Positions 14,266-21,774 of a DNA stretch of 31,968 bases are shown one piece after another. A program made the position numbers and the translations under genes. This DNA is from Chitinophagaceae bacterium UBA2793. Lineage in GTDB: Bacteria; Bacteroidota; Bacteroidia; Chitinophagales; Chitinophagaceae. Every line of letters begins with the position of its first letter. Within the stretch, counting starts at the first letter, position 1. The DNA lies in NCBI GenBank assembly GCA_002352045.1, contig DEHT01000082.1, forward strand, positions 21,974-53,941. Direction: 5' to 3'. The notes under the pieces are model-generated. The model was not told the origin of the DNA and made no database searches. It worked only from the letters and a program-made list of their open reading frames with translations.

Positions 14266-15360
14266 ATGCAACCAACAAGTAGTGTTATGAACACAGATAT
14301 TCAACAGGTATGGAACAAAAGGCCTTTATTAATTAGTGGCCCCTGCAGTGCCGAATCCGAAGAACAGGTAATTGAAACTGCACAAAGACTCGCAAAAACC
14401 GGTAAGGTAGATGTATTAAGAGCAGGTATTTGGAAACCAAGAACTAAGCCGGGTATGTTTGAAGGAATTGGTGTAAAAGGTTTGCCTTGGTTGCTGCAGG
14501 CAAAAAAACTAACAGGCTTACCCACAGCCGTAGAAGTAGCAACTGCAAAACATGTGGAAGATGCATTGAATTTTGATGTAGATATTTTATGGATAGGTGC
14601 ACGTACCACAGTAAACCCTTTTAGTGTTCAGGAAGTAGCCGATGCACTTAGAGGCACCAATGTTCCCGTACTTATTAAAAATCCTATTAACCCCGATTTG
14701 GAATTGTGGAGTGGTGCTATTGAGCGTTTACAAAAAGTTGGCGTTAAAGATATAGGCATGATTCATAGAGGCTTTTCCAACTATGGTAATACTGAATTTA
14801 GAAATGCTCCAATGTGGCACCTGCCCATTGAAATGAAAAGACGCTTCCCGGATATGTTGCTCATTTGCGATCCATCACATATTTGTGGCAACAGGCACAT
14901 GTTACAATCTATTTCTCAAAAAAGTATTGATCTCGATTTTGGCGGTCTAATGCTGGAAAGCCATATTGACCCCGATAATGCATGGAGCGATGCAAAGCAA
15001 CAAGTTACTCCCGAAAACTTAGCCGGTATTTATGATGCATTGGTTTGGAGAGCAGAAAATGTGAATGAAAAAGAATTTACCGATGCATTGGCAAAATTGA
15101 GAGAACAAATTAATCATATAGACGATGAGTTGCTAACGCTGATAGGCCAACGTATGAAAATTGCCGACAAAATTGGTGAGTACAAGAGAGATAATAATGT
15201 AACTATCTTACAAACCAATCGCTGGAACGAAATATTGGAGAGAGCGGTCAAAAGAGGGGAGGCCATTGGCTTGAGCAAAGATTTTATTATTCGTTATTTT
15301 GATGCTGTACATTTAGAAAGTATCAGCCATCAAAACAAAGTGATGTACGATAAGAGTTGA
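14266..15360 (+). CDS. Bifunctional DAHP synthase (KDO8PS-like type Ibeta) / chorismate mutase
   Basis: A 364-aa protein. Residues about 20-258 form the DAHP synthase: LISGPCSAES (23-31), RAGIWKPRT (52-60), WIGARTT, PVLIKNPI and LICDPSHICG (199-208). It condenses PEP and erythrose 4-phosphate, the first step of the shikimate pathway. Residues about 262-350 are an AroQ-type chorismate mutase: LREQINHIDDELLTLIGQRM, then KIGEYKRDNN. The fusion links the entry step to the branch to prephenate; in such fusions the mutase domain can also act as the sensor for feedback inhibition. The start is ATG 14266; a second ATG at 14287 would remove seven non-conserved residues. The stop codon is overrun by a tandem repeat (15353-15410). 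Confidence 0.94.
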   Translation: MQPTSSVMNTDIQQVWNKRPLLISGPCSAESEEQVIETAQRLAKTGKVDVLRAGIWKPRTKPGMFEGIGVKGLPWLLQAKKLTGLPTAVEVATAKHVEDALNFDVDILWIGARTTVNPFSVQEVADALRGTNVPVLIKNPINPDLELWSGAIERLQKVGVKDIGMIHRGFSNYGNTEFRNAPMWHLPIEMKRRFPDMLLICDPSHICGNRHMLQSISQKSIDLDFGGLMLESHIDPDNAWSDAKQQVTPENLAGIYDALVWRAENVNEKEFTDALAKLREQINHIDDELLTLIGQRMKIADKIGEYKRDNNVTILQTNRWNEILERAVKRGEAIGLSKDFIIRYFDAVHLESISHQNKVMYDKS

Positions 15361-15410
15361 AAGTTGAAAGTGGAGAGTTGAAAGTGGAGAGTTGAGAGTT
15401 GAAAGTTGAG
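15353..15410 (+). repeat. Short tandem repeat that begins in the last codons of the DAHP synthase gene
   Basis: Variants of AGAGTTGA-AAGTTGA / AAGTGG follow each other across the stop codon (AGT TGA at 15355-15360) and continue for about 50 bp. The last coding bases have the same sequence as the non-coding units. Confidence 0.85.
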
Positions 15411-15423
15411 GCTTATTTTTTAT

Positions 15424-15510
15424 TTTTTACTTTTGAATTTATAAGAACACTGATTGGACTGATTATTATGATTTAACTGCTCTCTTTTTTTACTTTTTAC
15501 TTTTGAATTT
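15424..15510 (+). repeat. Direct repeat carrying a promoter-like element
   Basis: A 17-bp sequence TTTTTACTTTTGAATTT is present at 15424-15440 and again at 15494-15510, each with TACTTTTG. They flank a 53-bp segment. The second copy is 27 bp before the aroB ATG. Confidence 0.7.
15498..15505 (+). promoter_or_regulatory. Putative -7 promoter element TACTTTTG for aroB
   Basis: TACTTTTG matches TAnnTTTG and lies 31 bp before the aroB ATG. No -33 TTTG was found at the usual spacing, so it may be weak. It could make aroB-aroA partly independent of the attenuator. Confidence 0.4.
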
Positions 15511-15536
15511 TTACTTATTACTAACTACCAAATAGA

Positions 15537-16571
15537 ATGAAAGAACAACCGGTAAAATTTTCTTCAAAAACGGTTCACTATTTTTTTGATGTCGATTTTT
15601 CGATATTAACTGAGCATTACCCTAAAGAAAAGCTACTATTGATAACCGACGAGAATGTGTATGGCTTTCATCGGCAAAGGTTAAATGGAATAAAATCAAT
15701 AGTAATAAAACCCGGAGAAGCCAGAAAACAACAGGCAACAGTGGACGCCATTATACTTCAATTGCTCGAAATGCAGGCCGATAAACAAACTGTTATTGTG
15801 GGCCTTGGAGGTGGAGTGGTTACCGATATTGCCGGTTATGTTGCCTCAATTTACAAAAGGGGTGTCAGGCTGGTGCAGGTACCCACATCCATATTAGCAA
15901 TGGTGGATGCGGCAGTTGGCGGAAAAAACGGAATAGATGTAGGCGAATATAAAAACCAGGTGGGCACTATTTATCAACCCGATTTATTATTGTTTGATTA
16001 CAGTTTTCTCTCCACCCTTCCAAGAGAAGAATGGATTAATGGATTTGCCGAAATAATTAAACATGCTTGTATTAAAGATGATTCTCAGTTTGAATTTCTT
16101 GCCCATCATACCATCGATGATTTTATAAATGATAAAAATTTATTAGCATCCTTCATTGAAAAAAATGTTGGTATTAAATTAAACGTGGTATTGAATGATG
16201 AAATGGAAACAGGTGAAAGAAAACTCTTAAATTTTGGCCATACCCTTGGGCATGCCATTGAAGCCTGTTACAATTTACCCCATGGCCATGCAATAAGCAT
16301 TGGTATGGTAGCCGCTGCCACTTTGAGTAATGAACTGGCATCATTATCGCTTCCCGAAAAAGATGCAATTAAGCAATTGTTGAGAAAGTATGGACTACCT
16401 GTACATTTTGCTTTTGATACAGATAAAATTTGGGACATATTGGCCAACGATAAAAAAAGAGAAAACAACCACATGAGTTTTATTCTACTAAATAAAATTG
16501 GCGAAGGTGTAGTACAGTCAATACCACTTAACCAGTTAAAGAAATTAATTCACCAGCGGCTTTTAGATTAA
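15537..16571 (+). CDS. aroB: 3-dehydroquinate synthase
   Basis: A 344-aa enzyme closing DAHP to 3-dehydroquinate with NAD and a divalent metal. The NAD-binding region is VGLGGGVVTDIAGYVA (about 88-103), followed by QVPTSILAMVDAAVGGKNGI. The metal ligands correspond to Glu172 (AEIIKH), His235 (FGHTLGHAIE) and His249 (LPHGHAISIG). Length is typical of a single-domain bacterial AroB. The gene is 176 bp downstream of the DAHP synthase, separated by repeats, and 5 bp before aroA. Confidence 0.96.
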   Translation: MKEQPVKFSSKTVHYFFDVDFSILTEHYPKEKLLLITDENVYGFHRQRLNGIKSIVIKPGEARKQQATVDAIILQLLEMQADKQTVIVGLGGGVVTDIAGYVASIYKRGVRLVQVPTSILAMVDAAVGGKNGIDVGEYKNQVGTIYQPDLLLFDYSFLSTLPREEWINGFAEIIKHACIKDDSQFEFLAHHTIDDFINDKNLLASFIEKNVGIKLNVVLNDEMETGERKLLNFGHTLGHAIEACYNLPHGHAISIGMVAAATLSNELASLSLPEKDAIKQLLRKYGLPVHFAFDTDKIWDILANDKKRENNHMSFILLNKIGEGVVQSIPLNQLKKLIHQRLLD

Positions 16572-16576
16572 AATTT

Positions 16577-17854
16577 ATGAAAGTTAGAATATCGCCATCC
16601 ATTGTAAGCGGAGAAATTACCGTAGCAGCTTCTAAAAGCGCTATGCAGCGGGCCTGTGCTTTGGCATTATTGCACAATGGTGTTACTATTATTGAAAACC
16701 CCGGGGTAAGTAACGATGATAAAGCCGCTTTGAGTATTATTGAAGCATTGGGCGCCACCGTAAATAACAGGGCAAATGGAACAGCTGAAATAAGTTCTAC
16801 ATTTTTAAACAACCTCAAAACCGAATATACTATTAACTGTGGCGAAAGTGGTTTAAGTATTAGAATGTTTGCTCCCATAGCAGCATTGTTGCCAAAGCAG
16901 GTAAGCATTACCGGTAGCGGTAGCTTAGTAACAAGGCCCATGAATTTTTTTGATGAGGTTTTTCCTAAACTAAATGTAGAGGTACAATCCAATAATGGAA
17001 AATTGCCCTTGCTTATAAAAGGTCCTTTAGAACCAAAACCAATTGAAATTGATGGTTCCTTAAGTTCTCAATTCTTAACCGGGATGCTATTTTCTTATGC
17101 TAAAGCAGCCCGTGAAAAAGTGAGTATTAATGCCATTGATTTAAAAAGTACACCCTATATTGACCTAAGCTTACAAATGTTGCAGGAGTTTGGTTATACT
17201 GTTACAAACGAAAATTACCATCAGTTTACCATTGAGCCAGGCAATACGAAATTGGGAAAAGAAATTTTTTGTAATGTAGAAGGCGACTGGAGCGGTGCTG
17301 CCTTTTTACTGGTAACTGGTGCCATTGCCGGAAAAATTTTGGTAAAAGGTTTAAACCCATTTTCTGCACAAGCCGATAAAGCAATTTTAGCAGCTTTGAG
17401 TATGTGTGGCGCAAATATTAGCATCAATTCCGAGGCAATTGAAATTGCACCGGGTACACTAAAGGCATTTCAATTTAATGCTACTCATTGCCCCGATCTG
17501 TTTCCACCGCTGGTTGCTTTAGCTGCTTATTGCGATGGTACTACTGTAATTGAAGGTGCTTTGCGTTTATTACATAAAGAAAGCAATAGGGCCTTAACTT
17601 TACAAGAGGAGTTTGGAAAAATGGGTGTAGAAATAAAACTGCAGGATGACTTAATGATTATTGAAGGCAATGGAAAGTTGAATGCTGCAAATGTACATTC
17701 ACATCACGACCATCGCATTGCAATGGCCCTTGCAGTAGCCGCATTAAAGGCAACCGGCGATACATTGATAGATAATGCAGATGCCATCAATAAATCGTAT
17801 CCGGCATTTTATGAACATTTAAGCAAGTTAGGTGCAAAGCTTAATGTTTTTTAA
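16577..17854 (+). CDS. aroA: 3-phosphoshikimate 1-carboxyvinyltransferase (EPSP synthase)
   Basis: A 425-aa enzyme forming EPSP from shikimate 3-phosphate and PEP. Visible motifs include the phosphate-binding VAASKSAMQRACALA (Lys20, Arg25), NPGVSNDD, the CGESGLSIRMFAPI motif, SSQFLTGML, GDWSGAAFLL, the KESNRA segment, and HDHRIAMALAVAAL near the C-terminus, followed by INKSYPAFYEHL. The length is normal. The start is ATG 16577, 5 bp after aroB, so the two genes are probably co-translated. Glyphosate sensitivity class is not assigned, since the residue pattern around the first Gly-rich loop departs from both classes. Confidence 0.96.
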   Translation: MKVRISPSIVSGEITVAASKSAMQRACALALLHNGVTIIENPGVSNDDKAALSIIEALGATVNNRANGTAEISSTFLNNLKTEYTINCGESGLSIRMFAPIAALLPKQVSITGSGSLVTRPMNFFDEVFPKLNVEVQSNNGKLPLLIKGPLEPKPIEIDGSLSSQFLTGMLFSYAKAAREKVSINAIDLKSTPYIDLSLQMLQEFGYTVTNENYHQFTIEPGNTKLGKEIFCNVEGDWSGAAFLLVTGAIAGKILVKGLNPFSAQADKAILAALSMCGANISINSEAIEIAPGTLKAFQFNATHCPDLFPPLVALAAYCDGTTVIEGALRLLHKESNRALTLQEEFGKMGVEIKLQDDLMIIEGNGKLNAANVHSHHDHRIAMALAVAALKATGDTLIDNADAINKSYPAFYEHLSKLGAKLNVF

Positions 17855-18009
17855 ATGGGCGTAAAAGATTTTTTAGAGTGGAGTTTTTGAGCATTGAATA
17901 TATCGCTTAAAAATTGGGCTTCTCTTTTTTATAAAACGAAATTTAATCATGGTTAATTTGTAAGGCTTCTTATTGGTTGCTTCGCATATTAAAAGTAAAA
18001 TTTATCATC

Positions 18010-18987
18010 TTGAATAGTTTTGGAACCATTTTCAGAGTAAGTATTTTTGGCGAATCGCATGGGCCTGCAGTTGGCATAGTTGTAGATGGTTGTCCTCCCG
18101 GTATTGCATTATCCGTCGAAGATTTTGTAACAGATATTGAGCGACGTAAAGGGGGCGTTCAAAAAGGAACTACTCCCCGCAAAGAAGATGACATTCCCGA
18201 ATTTTTATCCGGAATTTTTAACGGAAATAGCACCGGCGCCCCCATTGCTATTCAGTTTAAAAATAATAATACCCGTAGCAGCGATTACGAAAAACAAAAA
18301 GCCTTTCCAAGGCCGGGTCATGCAGATTTTGTAGCTCATCAAAAGTTCAAAGGCTTTGAAGACAATCGGGGTGGCGGGCATTTTAGTGGCCGGCTAACGG
18401 TATGTTTAGTAGCAGCAGGCGTTATCGCTAAAAAGATTTTAGCACAACATAATATTCAATGTATTGCTACCATAAAAGAAATTGCCGGCGAAACCGATTT
18501 AGATAAAGGCCTGCAAAAAGCCATTGATGCAAAAGACAGTGTAGGTGGAATTGTAGAATGTACAGTTAATAATTTGCCGGCAGAATTAGGTGAACCATTT
18601 TTTGATTCTGTAGAATCTGTAATTAGTCATGCCGTTTTTGCCATACCTGCCATTAAAGGAATTGAATTTGGTGCAGGCTTTGCGGCCGCAACTATGTTTG
18701 GCAGTGAGCATAACGATGCTATAGTAAATATGGAAGGGAAAACAAACACAAACCATGCCGGTGGAATTGTAGGCGGTATAAGCAATGGAAATAATTTAGT
18801 TTTTCGTGTGGTAGTAAAACCTACCTCCTCTACTCCTAAAGAACAGCAAACTTTAAATATTGAAACCGGAAATGTGGAATCATTTAGTGTAAAAGGACGT
18901 CATGATCTTTGCATAGCATTAAGAGTGCCGGTAGTGCTGGAAGCTGTAGCGGCTATTGTGTTAGCCGATTTGATAAGGAGAAAGTAA
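18010..18987 (+). CDS. aroC: Chorismate synthase
   Basis: A 325-aa enzyme that eliminates phosphate from EPSP to give chorismate, with reduced FMN. The first residues of all AroC proteins, NSFGxIFRVSIFGESHG, begin here with a TTG at 18010; the 11 codons that can be read further upstream (from a TTG at 17977) are unrelated to the family. The start is therefore TTG, with no in-frame ATG nearby. Further motifs are RRKGGVQKGTTPRKEDD, FPRPGHADFVAHQK, EDNRGGGHFSGRLT, GGIVGGISNG and the C-terminal GRHDLCIALRVPVV. It lies 155 bp after aroA with no obvious promoter, so read-through is likely. The gene is convergent with the next one. Confidence 0.95.
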   Translation: MNSFGTIFRVSIFGESHGPAVGIVVDGCPPGIALSVEDFVTDIERRKGGVQKGTTPRKEDDIPEFLSGIFNGNSTGAPIAIQFKNNNTRSSDYEKQKAFPRPGHADFVAHQKFKGFEDNRGGGHFSGRLTVCLVAAGVIAKKILAQHNIQCIATIKEIAGETDLDKGLQKAIDAKDSVGGIVECTVNNLPAELGEPFFDSVESVISHAVFAIPAIKGIEFGAGFAAATMFGSEHNDAIVNMEGKTNTNHAGGIVGGISNGNNLVFRVVVKPTSSTPKEQQTLNIETGNVESFSVKGRHDLCIALRVPVVLEAVAAIVLADLIRRK

Positions 18988-19018
18988 ACCCACTACTATT
19001 TTTATTGGTAGCTTCCCT

Positions 19019-19849
19019 TTACTTGTATTCATATTCTATGGTGCCCATCAATCTTCTTTCTTTACTAAAGCATTTTTCTATCACTCTAAGCCCGTTATCA
19101 TATACATATTTCCAAACATAATAGTTATTAATGCCTTCTTCACTTGCCGTCATTTGAGTTAACAAACCGGCCGCATTGTATTCAAATACATAATCGGGGC
19201 GCATACTTTTTTTGAAGTCGTTTTCCTGAACTATATCTGTCAACCTGTTTTTAGCATCGTAATAATAATAATACCGGGTGCCTGTTTTAGTATCCTTTTC
19301 TATACTTATGTTTCCATGATCATCAGAAGCAAACAATATGGTAATGGTATCTTTTCTGTTTTTTACTTTCTGCATTTTTTCAGGCAATCCGGATTCGGAA
19401 TTATAGGAATATATATGCTCCTCTATAATTTCATTTGTAAAGTCGTCGTCAGTTGATTTTATTGAAGATAAAATATTGCTAATAGAACCTTTGGAATTAT
19501 AGGAATAAAAATTTTTGGTTACCGATTGATCTGAACTGTCGCTGGTTTGAAGAAGTAACCCTTCGTTGTTGAAATAGCTGGTTTGCATGGAAGCCGCCGA
19601 TATTGCCGATCGGGAAAAAAGATCTGTTTTTTTATAATCTTTTGTAAATTTTTTTTGAGCAAAAAAACCTTCACTTTCCAAGCCATCACCTTCAATACTT
19701 TTAATATTGATTACTCTTACTTTATTCTCCTTGTAAACGGCCATGTCTTTTATAAGCTGGCGGTTACTTAAGATGTCTTTATAATAATATTGGGCATTTG
19801 CACCAATCACAATAAGAACGAAAGAGAAAACTGCTGTTAATTTTTTCAT
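19019..19849 (-). CDS. Secreted protein with YD/RHS-like repeats
   Basis: A 276-aa protein with a Sec signal peptide (MKKLTAVFSFVLIVIGANAQ). The mature part contains loosely repeated strands of the YD type: YFNNEGLLLQTSDS, FYSYNSKGSISNILS, YSYNSESGLPEKM, YYYYDAKNRLTDIVQ and YVFEYNAAGLLTQMT, each a Tyr-x-aromatic followed by Gly-Leu. Similar short proteins are common in Bacteroidota and are presumed to be periplasmic or surface proteins of unknown function. There is no toxin core, polymorphic C-terminus or T9SS sorting domain. A TAACTTTG promoter element is 19 bp upstream. It is transcribed alone, convergent with aroC. Confidence 0.8.
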   Translation of the reverse strand: MKKLTAVFSFVLIVIGANAQYYYKDILSNRQLIKDMAVYKENKVRVINIKSIEGDGLESEGFFAQKKFTKDYKKTDLFSRSAISAASMQTSYFNNEGLLLQTSDSSDQSVTKNFYSYNSKGSISNILSSIKSTDDDFTNEIIEEHIYSYNSESGLPEKMQKVKNRKDTITILFASDDHGNISIEKDTKTGTRYYYYYDAKNRLTDIVQENDFKKSMRPDYVFEYNAAGLLTQMTASEEGINNYYVWKYVYDNGLRVIEKCFSKERRLMGTIEYEYK

Positions 19850-19868
19850 TAGTGTAATTAATATTTTT

Positions 19869-19876
19869 CAAAGTTA
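19869..19876 (-). promoter_or_regulatory. Putative -7 promoter element TAACTTTG
   Basis: On the minus strand it reads TAACTTTG, identical to the element in front of rluD, 19 bp before the ATG of the secreted YD-like gene. Confidence 0.45.
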
Positions 19877-19944
19877 GTGTGCTGTAAACACTAATTGCGT
19901 TTCATGCTGCTAAAACTTTATTATTTTTATAAAAACAAACTGTA

Positions 19945-20985
19945 TTGAGCCACTTAACGGAAAGAAAAGATAAAAACTGTTTAAATTGTAATGCACAGGT
20001 TTATGGCCGGTATTGCCAGGTATGTGGGCAGGAGAATATCGAACCGGCCGAAAGTTTATGGCATCTAATTACCCACTTTTTTAATGATATAACTCATTTT
20101 GATGGAAAATTTTTCAGCACATTAAAGCTGTTGATAACCAAACCCGGGTTTCTGCCTGCAGAATATAAAAGAGGCAGAAGAGCAAGTTACCTTAATCCAG
20201 TAAGGATGTACATTTTCACTTCATTTGTTTTTTTTATCATTTTTTTCTCGGTGTACGATTTTGAGAACTCCATAAAAATTGATGGGAAAAGGTACACGGC
20301 CAGTACAATTGCCGCAATGGATAGTGCCGATTTAGCAAAAGCTACCCAGGAATTAAATAATGGAAAGGCAATGACCCGGGAAGAATTTTTACGATATACT
20401 GATAGCACTAACTCAAACCTGAGTGTAACTTTTAACGGTCAGCAATATTCAAATAGGCAACAATACGATTCCTTTATAAATGCAGGGCTTATTAAGCCCG
20501 GTTGGTTTGAAAAAAAAATTGCCTACAAACAGTTTGAAATTAGCAGCAAATATCAAAATGATGGTAACGCTATAATGAATAATATGCTTAGCATTTTTTT
20601 GCACATGTTTCCTCAAATTTTGTTTGTTTCTCTACCACTTTTTGCCTTTGTTTTATGGTTATTATACATAAGAAGGAAAGAGTTTTACTTTGTAAGCCAT
20701 GGTATTTTTAGTGTACATCTTTATATTTTTTATTTCATTACTTTTTTGTTTTTAATAATGATAAAAGAAATTGAAGAGCTATTACACTGGAGTTATATAT
20801 TTAACTGGGCAAGCTTTATATTAACTGTTCTATTGTTGTTGTATGAATATAAAGCCTTGCGCCACTTTTATCAGCAATCAAGAGCAAAAACTATTTTGAA
20901 ATTCTTTCTGGCTGTTTTTTGCAGAATGGGCATATTTATTCTGCTGGCAATTGTATTTATTATTTTCTCAATTTTTAAGATTTAA
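19945..20985 (+). CDS. DUF3667 domain membrane protein
   Basis: A 346-aa protein. The N-terminal zinc ribbon has Cys12, Cys15, Cys24 and Cys27 (CLNCNAQVYGRYCQVCG). It is followed by the DUF3667 signature DGKFFSTLKLLITKPGFLPA and RGRRASYLNPVRMYIFTSF leading into the first membrane segment (about 88-104). A soluble loop spans about 105-210, and four to five further membrane segments lie at about 215-345. The function of this family is unknown. The start is TTG at 19945; the next in-frame Met is inside the conserved domain, so no ATG alternative exists. It is the first gene of a tight operon with mazG (5 bp gap) and the histidine kinase. Confidence 0.88.
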   Translation: MSHLTERKDKNCLNCNAQVYGRYCQVCGQENIEPAESLWHLITHFFNDITHFDGKFFSTLKLLITKPGFLPAEYKRGRRASYLNPVRMYIFTSFVFFIIFFSVYDFENSIKIDGKRYTASTIAAMDSADLAKATQELNNGKAMTREEFLRYTDSTNSNLSVTFNGQQYSNRQQYDSFINAGLIKPGWFEKKIAYKQFEISSKYQNDGNAIMNNMLSIFLHMFPQILFVSLPLFAFVLWLLYIRRKEFYFVSHGIFSVHLYIFYFITFLFLIMIKEIEELLHWSYIFNWASFILTVLLLLYEYKALRHFYQQSRAKTILKFFLAVFCRMGIFILLAIVFIIFSIFKI

Positions 20986-20990
20986 ACCTT

Positions 20991-21770
20991 ATGGAATCAC
21001 TTTCAAAAGAATTTTTACGCCTGGTTCAAATAATGGATGAACTAAGGGAGCAATGCCCATGGGACAAAAAGCAAACCATAGCGTCGCTCCGGCATTTAAC
21101 CATTGAAGAAACCTATGAACTTACCGATGCCATTACCGATGCAAATTGGAAGGGAATAAAAGAAGAACTGGGCGATTTGTTGCTACATATTGTGTTTTAT
21201 GCCAAAATAGCTTCAGAAAAAAAGGAGTTTACATTAGTCGATGTTATAAACGGTGTATGCGAAAAATTAATTACCAGGCATCCGCATATTTATGCCGATA
21301 CCAAAGTAGAAAATGAAGAGGATGTAAAGCAAAACTGGGAAAAAATAAAATTAATGGAAGGTAAAAAGTCGGTTTTGGGTGGTGTTCCCAAATCGTTGCC
21401 TGCTTTGGTAAAAGCCATAAGGCTCCAGGAAAAATCAAAAACAGTAGGTTTCGAGTGGGATAATACCACACAGGTTTGGGATAAATGTAATGAAGAATTA
21501 CATGAGTTGGAGGAAGCCACTAAAACCGGCTTACATCATAAAATTGAAGAGGAAATGGGTGATGTTTTATTTTCTTTTGTAAATCTTGCAAGGTTTTTGC
21601 AGGTAGATGCAGAAAATGCATTGGAAAGAACCAATAAAAAGTTTATTGAACGATTTACAGGTATGGAAAAAGCAGCAGCAGAAGAAAACAAAATGTTGCA
21701 CAATATGAGCCTCGAAGAAATGGATGCATTGTGGAATAAAATAAAAGCAACTTCTATCAACAAAACATAA
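20991..21770 (+). CDS. mazG: Nucleoside triphosphate pyrophosphohydrolase MazG
   Basis: A 259-aa tandem-domain MazG that hydrolyses NTPs/dNTPs to monophosphates and pyrophosphate. The first domain has CPWDKKQT (22-29), IEETYEL (38-44) and KEELGDLLLHIVF (57-69), giving the EExxE...ExxD metal site. The second has EELHELEEA and EEEMGDVLFSFVNLAR. Length matches E. coli MazG. A housekeeping role in removing aberrant nucleotides is usual; in E. coli it also affects the alarmone level. It is sandwiched between the DUF3667 gene (5 bp) and the kinase gene (4 bp), an operon that is otherwise hard to interpret. Confidence 0.95.
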   Translation: MESLSKEFLRLVQIMDELREQCPWDKKQTIASLRHLTIEETYELTDAITDANWKGIKEELGDLLLHIVFYAKIASEKKEFTLVDVINGVCEKLITRHPHIYADTKVENEEDVKQNWEKIKLMEGKKSVLGGVPKSLPALVKAIRLQEKSKTVGFEWDNTTQVWDKCNEELHELEEATKTGLHHKIEEEMGDVLFSFVNLARFLQVDAENALERTNKKFIERFTGMEKAAAEENKMLHNMSLEEMDALWNKIKATSINKT

Positions 21771-21774
21771 CTAC

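Noticed and set aside
16528..16992. 154-aa minus-strand ORF antisense to aroB/aroA
   Set aside because: It lies wholly over two strongly supported enzyme genes and has no motif, promoter or ribosome binding site of its own.
17855..17890. 11-codon ORF (MGVKDFLEWSF) between aroA and aroC, considered as a second leader peptide
   Set aside because: It starts directly after the aroA stop, has only scattered aromatic codons, and no terminator/antiterminator pair was found before aroC.
18988..19018. Weak inverted repeat CTACTA...TGGTAG between convergent aroC and the YD-like gene
   Set aside because: The stem is six pairs with a G-U pair and no T run; too weak to call a terminator.
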